A stretch of 64,000 nucleotides of DNA from Actinomyces procaprae (GCF_004798665.1 NZ_CP039292.1:1240001-1304000); one strand, 5' to 3'; shown: positions 35,717-45,351, counted from the stretch's first letter. The notes: generated by a model not told the origin, from the letters alone. Numbers and translations: made by a program.

Positions 35717-37189
35717 TCACTTGCCGCCGCGCCGCGCATTCGCTTTCACGGTCGGTTTGTCGACGGCGAGGTCGTCGGCCGACTCCTGATCCGCTGCGAC
35801 CGCATCGCCTTCGGCGTCTGCGGCTTCCTCCGCGGCAGCGTCTCCCGGGAGGTCGGCAGCGAGTGCCGGACCGTCGGTCGTGTCCTCCTCGCTGCCCAGC
35901 GCATCCGCGATCACGTCGGAGAAAACCGGCGCCGGGGGCAGTGCGTTGCCGAGTACCCCGCGCATCTCCTCAAGGTAGCTGGCAACGGAGTCGCGCTGGC
36001 GCTCCAACTCCTCGACGTCGCGTGCCGCGGCGGACTTCTCCGCGTCGGCGTCGGCCCGTGCATCCTCGATCAGCTGCTTGGCCTCCTCACGGGCCTGCCG
36101 CAGGATCTCCTCGGCCTGGCGAATGGACTCCTCACGGCGCGCCTGGGCGGACTGGTCGGTCTGGGTGCGCACCGCCTCCGCGCGCTTCAGCGCCTCCTGC
36201 AACCGGGCCTCGGCGTCCGCCGCCTGGGCCTGTGCCTGCTCGTGCATCTCGGCGATGCGGGCGCGCGTGGACTCGTGGGCTGCGGCATCCTCCTGTGCGG
36301 CCGCCTCATGGGCGGCGGCGACGTCCAGGGTCGCCTGCTGACGCAGCTGCGCGGCCTGCGCATGCGCGGTCTCGGCGTCTGCCTGAGCGGATCGGCGCAG
36401 CTCCTCCGACTCCCTGCGTGCAGTGCTCAGCAGCTCCTCGGCCTCCGCGCGGGCCTTCTCGACGGCGAGCTTCGCCTCCTCCCGGGCAGAGGCGAGGGCA
36501 TTCTCCGCCTGCTCGGCAGTGGAACGGCGCAGTTCCTCGGACTCCTGGGTGGCGGCGTCACGCCGCGCGGTCGCCTCACGCTCGGAGGAGACCGCCAGCT
36601 CGGCGGCGGCCTTCTTCGCCTCGGCGCGTACGACTTGTGCCTCGCGCTCCGCGGAGGCGCGCAGCTCGGTGGCGGCAGAGTCGGCGTCGGCGGTGACCTG
36701 GGCGGCCCGCCGCTCGGCGCTGCCGACGAGTTCATCCGCTCGGGCCTGGGCGTTGGCCAGCGTGGTCTCCGCCTCGCTCTCACTGCGTGCGCGCAGCTCA
36801 GCGGCCTCGCGACGGGCGTCCGACAGCAGGGTGGCGGCCTCGGAGGAGCTGCGCTCGGAGAGATTCGCGGCATTCGCCCGCGTGCGGGTCAGCAGGGCAT
36901 TGGCCTCGGCATTGGCCTTGGAAAGGACGGAGGCGCTCTGCTCCTCCGCGCTGCGCAGCAGCTGCTCGATGCGCGATCCCAGTCCTGCGTAGGTCGGCTT
37001 GTCCGTCTCTCGCAGACGCCGCTGAGCCTCCGCGAGCTCGCCGGCAAGAGTCATCGCCCGCTGGTCGAGGCTGGCGACCTCGCGGCGCGCGTCCCGCAGT
37101 TGGCGGTTGAGCGCCTCCAGGCGCTGGTCAACCTGTGCGCGATCGTATCCACGCATGGTGATGGCGAACTCTTCGGTGTCCTCGGCCAC
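35717..37189 (-). CDS. DivIVA-like long coiled-coil cytoskeletal protein (Scy/FilP-like)
   Basis: A 490-residue protein. The N-terminus has the DivIVA membrane/pole-targeting type of motif (FAITMRGYDRAQVDQRLEAL, residues 8-27). Residues about 30-420 are an almost unbroken Ala/Glu/Arg-rich coiled coil with recurring EAE, ARREAAEL and SEREA patterns, and the tail is acidic ending in KANARRGGK. This layout resembles the actinobacterial polar scaffold proteins DivIVA/Wag31 and Scy/FilP, which guide polar growth and division. It starts with GTG at 37189 after GGGAGGAGAG. The repeats are biased in composition, so alignment-based family calls would be weak. Confidence 0.75.
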   Translation of the reverse strand: MAEDTEEFAITMRGYDRAQVDQRLEALNRQLRDARREVASLDQRAMTLAGELAEAQRRLRETDKPTYAGLGSRIEQLLRSAEEQSASVLSKANAEANALLTRTRANAANLSERSSSEAATLLSDARREAAELRARSESEAETTLANAQARADELVGSAERRAAQVTADADSAATELRASAEREAQVVRAEAKKAAAELAVSSEREATARRDAATQESEELRRSTAEQAENALASAREEAKLAVEKARAEAEELLSTARRESEELRRSAQADAETAHAQAAQLRQQATLDVAAAHEAAAQEDAAAHESTRARIAEMHEQAQAQAADAEARLQEALKRAEAVRTQTDQSAQARREESIRQAEEILRQAREEAKQLIEDARADADAEKSAAARDVEELERQRDSVASYLEEMRGVLGNALPPAPVFSDVIADALGSEEDTTDGPALAADLPGDAAAEEAADAEGDAVAADQESADDLAVDKPTVKANARRGGK

Positions 37190-37612
37190 GTCAACTCTCC
37201 TCCCGGGCCGGGTTGGGACGGCCCACCGTCCCAGCCTAGCGCCTGGCGAATCCGCTTGGAGTCGGCAAATACTCCGTGTCCGTGTGGGGTTGAGCCGGGG
37301 ACGCGCGCAGGGCCTTGTCAGTGATCTCCTACCAGCGGCGCAGACAGTGCCTGGCCGTGGTGTCCAACGGTGGGCGGGAGGCGGATCAGGTGCTTCTCGG
37401 CCTGAGGAACAGCGCGGGAACGGACTTTGACCTAGGCTTCAGCTTATGGCGCAGCAACCTGTGATCTTCGCCGGGATCGGTGCGAGTCGGCGGCACTCAT
37501 GGGATTCTGGCGCCCGGCCGCGTTCGTCGTCGTCACCGCGACGACGGTGCGAGTTGCGAACACCCGCCCGTCACGGTGGGTCCATGTCCATGAGTCTGAG
37601 GAGAACCGCGTC
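37190..37612 (+). other. Intergenic stretch without a recognisable gene
   Basis: A divergent gap of 423 bp between the coiled-coil gene and the membrane-protein gene. Short open frames exist but have no ribosome site and no protein-like composition. It must hold both promoters. I see no repeats or strong hairpins. Confidence 0.5.
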
Positions 37613-38968
37613 GTGAATCGACGGATCCTGAGCGTGATCATTGCCGTTCTCGGCCTGGTCGCCATTGTCCTGGCAGTCTGTTCCGCCACCGTGTGGCGCC
37701 CGAGCTCGACTGCGCAGGCGAGCCTTGCCCAGAACCCCGATCAGCACTACGTCATCACCGAGCCGGGTGTGCTCAGCCTGGTTGAGGCGGACGTCAAGGT
37801 CACGGCCTCGGCCGCAGACGATCAGCAGGTGTTCATCGCCGTCGGGCACGCGCAGGACGTGCATGCCTGGCTCGCCTCGGACCCGTACATCTCTGTGACC
37901 GGCCTGGTCGACTGGAACACGCTCGCATCGGAGTCCGTGACCACCTCCTGCCCCGAGGAGGCCGCGGAGACGAGCGCCAGCGCAGCGGCCTCCCCGGCGG
38001 CCACAGCGGGGACCACGGCCGAGCCGACGGGGTCCGCACAGTCCGACGGCTGCACGGCCCTTGAGAACAGCGGTGCCAACCCCGCGGACTCCGACCTCTG
38101 GATCACCACCCAGACCGGCACCGGCACGGCCACCCTCGAGCTGGACACCGCCGGCTCCGACGTGGTGGTACTCGTGGCCACGGACGGCACCTCGAACGCG
38201 CCCCAGCTGTCGCTGTCCTGGCCGCGGCACGTGTCGACCCCCTGGCTGATTCCGGGCCTGGTTCTAGGCGGACTGCTGCTGCTGGTGGGCGTGTTCCTGT
38301 TCCTGATAGACATGCAGGTACGGCACGCGGACGAGCAGCGGCGCGCGCGGGCTGCCGAGCGTGCCGCCCGTATGGCGCAGGCCGACTCGGTCGCAACCGT
38401 CGGCATTCCGCAGATCGGTGACCCTGACCGCCCGCTCACCCGTCGCGAGCAGCGGGACAAGGAACGTGCTGAGGCGGCTGGAGAGGAGTGGGTCGACCCG
38501 CGTACCGGCGCCGTCTACCTCGGCGGCATTGAGGCTCCCGCCGTCCCGCAGGCACCCGCGCCCGACGCCGATGAGCCGCTCTCGGGTGCCGACGCCGTGG
38601 AGGCCTCGGGCGCCGCCCGGGGCAGCGCCGTCGTCCCCGGACTGGACGCTGATGCCGCCGCCGCTCACCGGGCGAGCCGCGCGCTGGAGGACGACGCCCC
38701 GCTCGCCATCGTCGAGGACGCTGCGGAGGACGACTCGGCTGACCAGGAGACGCCCGCCCAGGGCGAGCCCGCCGAGGATGACGCGGCTGATGTCGAGGAG
38801 ACGGCCGAGCTCAGCCGGGAAGAACTCGGTGGCCTGCCCGGCTCCGAGGCGCCTACCGGAACTCGGGCCACGGACACCGGCGAAGAGCCGGTCGAGGCGG
38901 CCCCCACCGCAGGTGACGGTTCCGAGGAGTCCACCACTGAACAGACCGATGAGGAGCACCACGCATGA
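37613..38968 (+). CDS. Two-helix membrane protein with acidic cytoplasmic tail, unknown function
   Basis: A 451-residue protein. One helix near the N-terminus (ILSVIIAVLGLVAIVLAVCS) is followed by an external domain of about 180 residues (QHYVITEPGVLSLVEADVKV; WITTQTGTGTATLELD). A second helix (LIPGLVLGGLLLLVGVFLFL, about residue 215) leads to a cytoplasmic tail with a basic start (RRARAAERAARM) and a long Asp/Glu/Ala-rich end. GTG 37613 is chosen because GAGGAG lies nine bases upstream; in-frame ATGs further up have no site and would add a second hydrophobic stretch. Its stop overlaps the next lipoprotein start (ATGA), so the two are coupled and probably act together at the membrane. Confidence 0.75.
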   Translation: MNRRILSVIIAVLGLVAIVLAVCSATVWRPSSTAQASLAQNPDQHYVITEPGVLSLVEADVKVTASAADDQQVFIAVGHAQDVHAWLASDPYISVTGLVDWNTLASESVTTSCPEEAAETSASAAASPAATAGTTAEPTGSAQSDGCTALENSGANPADSDLWITTQTGTGTATLELDTAGSDVVVLVATDGTSNAPQLSLSWPRHVSTPWLIPGLVLGGLLLLVGVFLFLIDMQVRHADEQRRARAAERAARMAQADSVATVGIPQIGDPDRPLTRREQRDKERAEAAGEEWVDPRTGAVYLGGIEAPAVPQAPAPDADEPLSGADAVEASGAARGSAVVPGLDADAAAAHRASRALEDDAPLAIVEDAAEDDSADQETPAQGEPAEDDAADVEETAELSREELGGLPGSEAPTGTRATDTGEEPVEAAPTAGDGSEESTTEQTDEEHHA

Positions 38969-39997
38969 TCACCAGCCGCCGCGCCTTCTTGACGTCCGCG
39001 TCCGCGACCGCGCTCGCAGCCGCACTCGCAGCCTGCTCCCAGGACGTGCCCAGGAACGCGTCCGCCACCACCAGCCCCACCCCGCAGCCGGTGCTGGACT
39101 CCGAGCGCCTGACCACGGTTCTCGAGCGCATTCAGACCGGGCTGGATGCGGCCGATGCGGAGAAGAACGCCGACGCGCTCAACGGCTACCTGACCGGTCC
39201 GGCGGCCCGCGTCCGTGGGCGAGGAGTACACGCTCGCGGCGGCCGCCTCCGACGACTCCGTGGTGCACACCTTCACCACCGAGAGCCAGGCCGGGACGGT
39301 GGCGCTCGCCACCGACTTCCCGCGTACGGTACTGACCATCACCGACTTCGCGGAGGATGAGCAGGGCTACCTGCTCGCGCTCACCCAGGACTCCGCCCGC
39401 GAGAACTACCAGCTGTGGGGCTGGACCCAGCTCTTCGCCGGCGTCGAGATCCCGTCCACCTACGCGCCGGCCATCGGCACCGAGCAGGTCGCGGCCGACG
39501 ACGGTACCGGTTTGAAGGCCAGTCCGCAGGAGGTACTCGACGCCTACGTGGACGCACTGAACAACCCCGACGGCGACAACGGCAAGCTCTTCGCCGACGA
39601 CATCCTGCGCCAGCGCATCGCGGCCGAGCGCGGTGCCGACCTGGCCGACGTTGGCGAGGTGAGCGTGAGCGCCAAGGCCGGCACGGATGGCTTCAAGAGC
39701 CTGCGGACGGCGGACGGCGGCGTAATCACCATGACCACCCTGAGCTTCGCGACCGAGTACAAGAAGACGGTCGCCGGCTCGACCCTCTCCCTGGACGGCA
39801 ACGTGGGCGCGCTCATGGGGGAGGACCGGGAAGTGGCGGGCACCGCCACCGCCAATTACGACGTCATGATCGCCTTCCTGATCCCCGCCGAGGACGCCGA
39901 GGACAACGCCTCCGCCCTGGGTATGGACCTCGTGCTCGCCTCGGTGTCACGTGATGACTCCCAGGCGCCCACGGAGGACGAGGACACGGGGAACTGA
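38965..39997 (+). pseudogene. Tat-type lipoprotein gene with an internal frameshift
   Basis: The N-terminal part starts MITSRRAFLTSASATALA with a twin-arginine motif and lipobox (LAAC, Cys about residue 25). It stays in frame to about 39213 and then loses protein character. The continuation (GEEYTLAAAASDDSVVHTFT to the stop at 39997) lies in the next frame. Removing one C of the CC at 39213-39214 joins them as ARVVGEEYTLA, giving about 343 residues. This is either a true frameshift or a base-calling error. The C-terminal part has four or five beta-rich blocks and an acidic end (DDSQAPTEDED). The family is not recognised. It is translationally coupled to the membrane protein upstream. Confidence 0.75.
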
Positions 39998-40107
39998 CGC
40001 CCGGGGCGAACGGGGCACGCCCTCCGCTTGAGGTGCGACTACGCTCCCAGGCGTGACGGAACAAGCCGCCCCGACGAACTGCGGGCAATGCCCGGGAAAG
40101 GCGCACC

Positions 40108-41025
40108 ATGAGCATGTTCGGTGCCGTTGACCTGTCCTCCCTCGCCCCTAGGCAGGGGGCCGCATCCGCCGCGCCGGCCGACGCGACCCCGGCCCCGGGG
40201 GGTGAGGCGGCCAGCCTTGTGGTCGATGTCGATGCGGCGAACCTCCGCGACGTCGTTGAGGGCTCCACGCGGGTGCCGGTTGTGGTGGTGCTGCACACGC
40301 CCCGATCCCAGGCCTCCACGGAGCTGGCCGCCTTGCTGGAGCGGCTGGCGGCCGAGTATGGGGGCCGCTTCCAGCTGGCTCGCGTTGACGTGGATGCCGC
40401 CCCCGAGGTGGCACAGGCACTGCAGGCCACGGCGGTTCCCACGGTTGTGGCGCTGATCGCCGGGCAGCCGGTGCCCATGTTCCAGGGAGGTGTGCCCGAG
40501 GAGCAGTTGCGTGCCGTCCTCGACCAGTTGCTGGAGGTCGCTGCCCGCAACGGCGTGGACGGCCGTATCGCCGTCGACGCCTCGGCGCAGCCGGAGCCTG
40601 CCGAGCCGGAGGAGACCGAGGTTGAGCGTGAGGCGCGTGAGGCCATTGAGCGCGGCGACTGGGCGGCGGCCGAGGCCGTCTACGACCATGCGATCGCCAA
40701 TTCGCCTGCGGACGACGACCTGAAGGCCGCCCGCAATCAGGTCCGAATGCTTGCCCGCATGGATGGCGAGGACCCCGCCGCGCTGTTGGCGGCGGCCGAC
40801 GCTCCCGGAGCGGACCTGGACGCCCAACTCGCAGGTGCGGACGCGGCGCTCGCCCTGGGGGACGTGAACGCCTGCCTGGGACGTGCCCTGGAGGCCGTGC
40901 GTGCACACACCGGCGAGGAGCGCGAGCGCGCCCGGGTGCGGGTGCTGGAGCTGTTCGAGGTCATCGGCGCCACCGCCCCCGAGGTGGCTCGGGCCCGCCG
41001 CCAGCTGGCCACCATCCTGTACTGA
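40108..41025 (+). CDS. YbbN/CnoX-type thioredoxin-fold co-chaperone with TPR tail
   Basis: A 305-residue cytoplasmic protein. A thioredoxin fold spans about residues 45-150 (PVVVVLHTPRSQASTELAALL; LARVDVDAAPEVAQALQATAVPTVVAL) with the cis-proline in AVPTV. The redox CxxC is replaced by TPRSQ, so it cannot do disulfide exchange. A TPR-like C-terminal domain follows (AREAIERGDWAAAEAVYDHA, then ADAALALGDVNACLGRALEA). Actinobacterial YbbN proteins have this layout and bind unfolded proteins and chaperonins. The start follows GGGAAAGGCGCACC. It stands alone. Confidence 0.88.
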   Translation: MSMFGAVDLSSLAPRQGAASAAPADATPAPGGEAASLVVDVDAANLRDVVEGSTRVPVVVVLHTPRSQASTELAALLERLAAEYGGRFQLARVDVDAAPEVAQALQATAVPTVVALIAGQPVPMFQGGVPEEQLRAVLDQLLEVAARNGVDGRIAVDASAQPEPAEPEETEVEREAREAIERGDWAAAEAVYDHAIANSPADDDLKAARNQVRMLARMDGEDPAALLAAADAPGADLDAQLAGADAALALGDVNACLGRALEAVRAHTGEERERARVRVLELFEVIGATAPEVARARRQLATILY

Positions 41026-41057
41026 GTCGCGGAGCGCGTGGACGGCGAGCCGGGGAG

Positions 41058-41327
41058 TCAGAAGAACGCGTCGATGCCCGCATGCACCATGGCATTGCGG
41101 TAATCCACCAGATCCTCGGGGTGCAGTGCCGGGACTCCGGCCATGTGGTAGGGACGTCCCAGTAGTGTGTACTTGCGTTCGCCGAACTGGTGGAAGGGCA
41201 GCAGCTGGACGCGCTCGACCCCGAGCGAGCGCAGCAGGTCGGCGAAGGCGGTGGCGTCGTCGAGAGCGTCGTTGACGCCGGGAATGACGGGTATGCGCAC
41301 CTGCGTGCGGATGCCGCGCTCGAGCGC
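41058..41327 (-). pseudogene. Glycyl-radical-enzyme activating protein (PflA-like), C-terminal fragment
   Basis: Only about 90 C-terminal residues remain (ALERGIRTQVRIPVIPGVND, then LLPFHQFGERKYTLLGRPY). These match the last third of radical-SAM activases of pyruvate formate-lyase-type enzymes. The N-terminal part with the CxxxCxxC cluster is missing. Homology stops at about 41327, inside a 14-bp palindrome, where the opposite strand becomes a truncated DeoR gene. The enzyme would normally install the glycyl radical in the protein encoded at 41929, so the loss matters unless another copy exists. A misassembly at this point is possible. Confidence 0.8.
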
Positions 41328-41328
41328 G
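41315..41328. repeat. 14-bp perfect palindrome at the pflA/deoR junction
   Basis: CGCGCTCGAGCGCG spans the point where two truncated genes on opposite strands meet. Such palindromes can promote fold-back inversion, deletion or chimeric joins. Confidence 0.7.
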
Positions 41329-41329
41329 C

Positions 41330-41932
41330 GGGAACGGCGAGACCGTCATGGTGGAGGCCGGCTCATGCTGCACGCTGCTGGCCGAGCAGATCGCCGCCCA
41401 GCACTCCGGCACGACGATCATCACCAACTCGGCCTTCATCGCCGATCGGCTGCGCGCCTTCCCGGCCACGCGGGTCATTGTCCTGGGCGGTGAGCAGCAG
41501 CCGGACTCACGCGTCATGGTCGGCCCCATGGTCGAATTGTGCGCGCAGCAGTTCCTGGTCGACCGGCTCTTCGTCGGCGCCGACGGCTTCACCGCCCGGC
41601 TCGGCTTCACCGCACGCGACTACCTGCGCGCCACCGCCGTACGGGCGCTGGCCGAGCGGGCTGAACACGTCGTCGTCGTCACCGAGTCCGAGAAGCTCGG
41701 CGGACACGGGCCCGTACCGCTGCTGCCCGCCTCGGCCGTGTCCACCGTATGGACCGACGCGGCGGGGGACCCCGCCCAGATCACCGCGCTGACCGACTCC
41801 GGCGTCCAGGTCGTCACCGTATCTCCGTCGGGCGCCGCCACCACCCACAGCGCCGCCGCCGGCGCAACCACCAGGCCCACGGCCGCGATCCGCACGGGCG
41901 CGGGCACGCTAGAAGAGGAACAATCGTCATGA
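41330..41932 (+). pseudogene. DeoR-family regulator, N-terminal helix-turn-helix missing
   Basis: About 200 C-terminal residues of a DeoR-type sugar-phosphate sensor: GNGETVMVEAGSCCTLLAEQI, IITNSAFIADRL, VIVLGGEQQPDSRVMVGP, FVGADGFTARLGFT. Intact members have about 255 residues with a DNA-binding domain first; here the frame opens within the sensor at the palindrome. An ATG at 41348 could start a fragment, but without DNA binding. Its stop overlaps the glycyl-radical-enzyme start (ATGA), so it was the natural operon regulator. The C-terminal extension (STVWTDAAGDPAQITALTDSGV to a Thr/Ala-rich tail) is family-like and then low complexity. Confidence 0.8.
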
Positions 41933-44368
41933 CAACCATTGCCCAATCCACGCCCACAGCCCTCGGCGGCCCCCACTTCGGCGGTCTCACCGAACGCATG
42001 GCCGCCTGGCGCGAGGAGATTCTGGACACCGAGCCCAGTGTCTGCGTTGAACGCGCGGTCATCACCACGCAGACCTACCGGGACAACGCCGACCAGCCGC
42101 TGGACATGGTCCGGGCCCTCATGCTCAAGAACGTGCTCGAACGGATGACCATCTACATCGAGCCCGCCTCCCGGCTCGCCGGCAACCAGGCGAGCGCCAA
42201 CCGGGCCGCCCCCATCATGCCCGAATACGCCGTGGACTGGGTGATCGACGAGCTCGACGAGTTCGCCAAGCGCCCCGGGGACCGCTTCACCATCTCCGAG
42301 GAGGCGAAGCAGACGCTGCGGGAGATCGCCCCATTCTGGCGGGGCCGCACCCTCAAGGAACACGCCCTGGCCCTCATGCCCGCGGACGCCAAGCGCTTCT
42401 ACGACCTGGGCATCATCCACCCCGAGGGCAACATCACCTCCGGGGACGCCCACATCGCCGTCAACTACCGGCGCCTGCTGGCAGACGGCCTGGCCACCTA
42501 CCGGCGGCGCGCCCAGGAGGCGCTCGACGCCCTGGACCTGACCGACCCCGCACAGCTCGAGCAGGCCCCCTTCTACCGCAGCCTCATCGTCGTCTTCGAC
42601 GCCGTCATCGCCTTCGCCCACCGCTACGCAGACCTCGCTGAGCAGCTCGCCGCCGCCGAGACCGCCCCGGAGCGTCAGGCCGAGTTGCGGGAGATGGCCC
42701 GCGTGCTGCGGGTTGTTCCCGAGCACCCGGCCAACACCTTCCACGAGGCCGTGCAGTCGATCTGGCTGGTGCACGTGGCCCTGCAGATCGAGTCCAATGG
42801 TCACTCGCTGTCCTACGGGCGCCTGGACCAGTACCTGTGGCCCTTCCTGCGTGAGGACCTCGAGGCCGGCCGTGAGACCGACGCCTCCGCCACGGAACTG
42901 CTGACCAACCTGTGGCTGAAGACCTTCACCGTCAACAAGATCCGCTCCTGGAGCCACACCCGGTTCTCCGCCGGCAGCCCCCTGTACCAGAACGTCACCA
43001 TCGGCGGCCAGCACCCTGATGGCTCGGACGCCGTCAACCACCTGTCCTACCTCATCATCGCCTCCGTGGCGCAGGCCCACCTGCCCCAGCCGAACCTGAC
43101 CGTTCACTACCACCACGGCCTGAGCGACAACTTCATGAACGAGGCCATTGAGCTCATGCGGCTGGGTACCGGCATGCCGGCCTTCAACAGCGACGAAGTC
43201 ATCATCCCCTCGCTGATTGAGCGCGGGGTGGTCCCCGAGGACGCCCACGACTACTCGGCGATCGGCTGTGTCGAGGTCGCCGTCCCGGGCCGCTGGGGAT
43301 ACCGCTGCACCGGCATGAGCTTCCTCAACTTCCCCAAGGCGCTCCTGGTTGCGCTCAACGACGGCGTCGACCCCGCCTCTGGAACCCGACTGGCTCCGAC
43401 TTGCGGGCACCTGCGGGACATGACCTCCTTCGAGCAGGTCATGTCCGCGTGGGACTCCACCATCCGCGAGTTCCAGCGCAACTGCATCGTGCTGGACGCC
43501 GCCTGCGACCTCGCCCTGGAGCACCAGGTCCCCGACCTGCTGTGCTCCGGACTGGTGGATGACTGCATCGGCCGCGGCAAGACCCTCAAGGAGGGCGGCG
43601 CCGTCTACGACTTCGTTTCCGGCCTCCAGGTCGGCATCGCCAACCTCGGTGACTCCCTGGCCGCCATCAAGAAGGTCGTCTTCGAGGACCACGCCATCAC
43701 CGGCGCCCAGCTGTGGGAGGCCCTCCAGTCCGACTTCGCCGGCGAGGGCGAGCGGATCCGCAAGCTCCTGGTCGCCGCCCCCAAGTACGGCAACGACGAC
43801 GACTACGTGGACGATCTACTCGTGCGCGCCCTACGCCACCGACATCGATGAGATCTTCAAGTACAAGAACTCGCGCTACGGGCGCGGCCCCATCGGCGGA
43901 ACCTACTACGCCGGCACCTCGTCCATCTCCGCGAACGTGCCGCAAGGCGCCTCCACGGCGGCCACCCCCGACGGTCGTCACGCCGGCCAGCCGCTCGCGG
44001 AGGGCTGCTCGCCGAGCCACGGCGCCGACGTCAACGGTCCGACCGCCGTGTTCAAGTCGGTCTCCAAGCTGGAGACCGACCGGATTACCGGCGGCGTGCT
44101 ACTCAATCAAAAGGTCAACCCGCAGATCCTGGCCAAGCCCGAGGATCGGGCAAAGCTCATCGCCATGCTGCGCGCCTTCTTCAACCGACTCCACGGCTTC
44201 CACGTCCAGTACAACGTGGTTGACCGCGCCGTCCTCCTGGACGCCCAGGCGCACCCCGAGCAGCACCGCGATCTGATCGTCCGCGTTGCCGGCTACAGCG
44301 CCTTCTTCGTGGTGCTGTCCAAGCAGACCCAGGACGACATCATCGCCCGTACCGAGCAGACCCTCTGA
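41929..44368 (+). pseudogene. Glycyl radical enzyme (PflD/YbiW-like), frameshifted near residue 634
   Basis: A glycyl radical enzyme of the PFL2/glycerol-dehydratase-like group, about 812 residues if repaired. The catalytic Cys-Glu motif is AIGCVEVA (Cys447) and the C-terminal radical Gly is in RVAGYSA, 25 residues from the end. The frame breaks at CCC 43829-43831: removing one C joins DDLLVRA to YATDIDEIFKYKNSRYG, which is the family sequence. As written, the first frame ends at 43851 and the protein lacks the radical Gly, so it would be inactive. It starts at 41929 after AAGAGGAACAATCG. The exact substrate is unknown; E. coli relatives are also uncharacterised. It is linked to FSA downstream, as ybiW/pflD are in enteric bacteria. 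Confidence 0.9.
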
Positions 44369-44409
44369 AATCGCCCGCGGCTCAGAACTAATCAGGAAGG
44401 AGAACCGAG

Positions 44410-45078
44410 ATGCAGTTTCTCATCGACGACGCTCGTCTGGACCGGGTGGAGCACGCCCTGAACACCTTCCCCCTCATCGGGGTCACCACGAACCCGTCTA
44501 TTCTCAAGGCCGGTGGCCTGACGGACTTCGAACGCGATCTGCGCACCATCCGGGAGCTGGTCGGGGACCGGGACCTTCACGTGCAAGTGGTCGCCCGAGA
44601 CACCGAGGGCATGCTGCGGGAGGCCGACGCCATCCGCGAGCTAGTCGGGGAGTCGACCCTCATCAAGATCCCGACGACGGCGGCCGGGCTTCCGGCCATG
44701 CTGCGGCTCAAGGCCCAGGGGGCTCGCGTGACCGCGACGGCCATCTACTCCACGGCGCAGGGGTTGCTGGCGACGGCGGCCGGGGCGGACTACCTCGCCC
44801 CGTACGTCAACCGTATGTCCAATGCGGACGTGGACCCGTATGCGGTGATCCGCGCACTGCGCCAGGATATCGACCGTGAGGGGGTGTCGACCCGGATCCT
44901 GGCGGCCAGCTTCAAGAACGTCAAGCAAGTCACTGATGCGGCTGCTGCCGGGGCTCACACGGCGACTATTGGTGCCGACGTGCTGGACAACATGCTGGGG
45001 CTGCCGCAGGTGGGGTTGGCGGTGGACGCGTTCGCTGCTGAATTTCAGGCGGCCTTCTCCGCCCCGGGTATCGCCTGA
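44410..45078 (+). CDS. Fructose-6-phosphate aldolase (FSA/TalC family)
   Basis: A 222-residue class I aldolase of the small transaldolase family. Strand motifs are GVTTNPSIL (about 24-32) and HVQVVARD. The Schiff-base Lys is Lys86 in LIKIPTTAAG, and TATAIYSTAQGLLA plus GADYLAPYVNRM follow. The family cleaves fructose-6-phosphate to dihydroxyacetone and glyceraldehyde-3-phosphate or acts as transaldolase; length and motifs favour FSA. ATG 44410 follows AAGGAGAACCGAG. The genes for the glycyl radical enzyme, its activase and FSA cluster in other bacteria, so this is a conserved though obscure metabolic unit. Confidence 0.92.
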   Translation: MQFLIDDARLDRVEHALNTFPLIGVTTNPSILKAGGLTDFERDLRTIRELVGDRDLHVQVVARDTEGMLREADAIRELVGESTLIKIPTTAAGLPAMLRLKAQGARVTATAIYSTAQGLLATAAGADYLAPYVNRMSNADVDPYAVIRALRQDIDREGVSTRILAASFKNVKQVTDAAAAGAHTATIGADVLDNMLGLPQVGLAVDAFAAEFQAAFSAPGIA

Positions 45079-45160
45079 GGCACCCGCGCGGGGATCCTCC
45101 ACCCCGCTCCTGCTGAGGCCGCGCCACCGCAATGAGGCGGCGGGGCGGCGGCACTGGGCT

Positions 45161-45351
45161 GACGATTCGTACTTTTGTACGACGGTTCGGCACTTAGTAC
45201 CGACGATTCGTACTTTTGTACGACGGTTCGGCACCTAGGGGTACGTGCCGTCGTCAGAAGGTACGAATCGTTGACTAGAAGGTACGAACCGTCGCCGGAA
45301 GTGCCGAATCGTCGACTAGAAGGTACGAACCGTCGCCGGAAGTGCCGAATC
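45161..45351. repeat. Convergent 41-bp repeat array
   Basis: Two exact 33-base copies starting GACGATTCGTAC lie at 45161-45193 and 45202-45234 (period 41). They face two exact 38-base copies starting GACTAGAAGGTACG at 45273-45310 and 45314-45351 (period 41), plus a partial unit at 45246-45272. The second type is a diverged reverse complement of the first, sharing GGTACGAAYCGTC and GTGCCGAAYCGTCG. A large fold-back hairpin is possible. It occupies the gap between fsa and glgP; no gene is visible. Confidence 0.85.

Noticed and set aside
38965..39360. A complete 131-residue lipoprotein ending at 39360
   Set aside because: After 39213 the frame turns into an Arg/Gly/His-rich shadow while the adjacent frame continues with normal protein sequence, so a frameshift is the better reading.
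45161..45351. CRISPR array
   Set aside because: Units are 33-41 bp and near-contiguous, spacers are absent, units invert in the second half, and no cas genes are seen.
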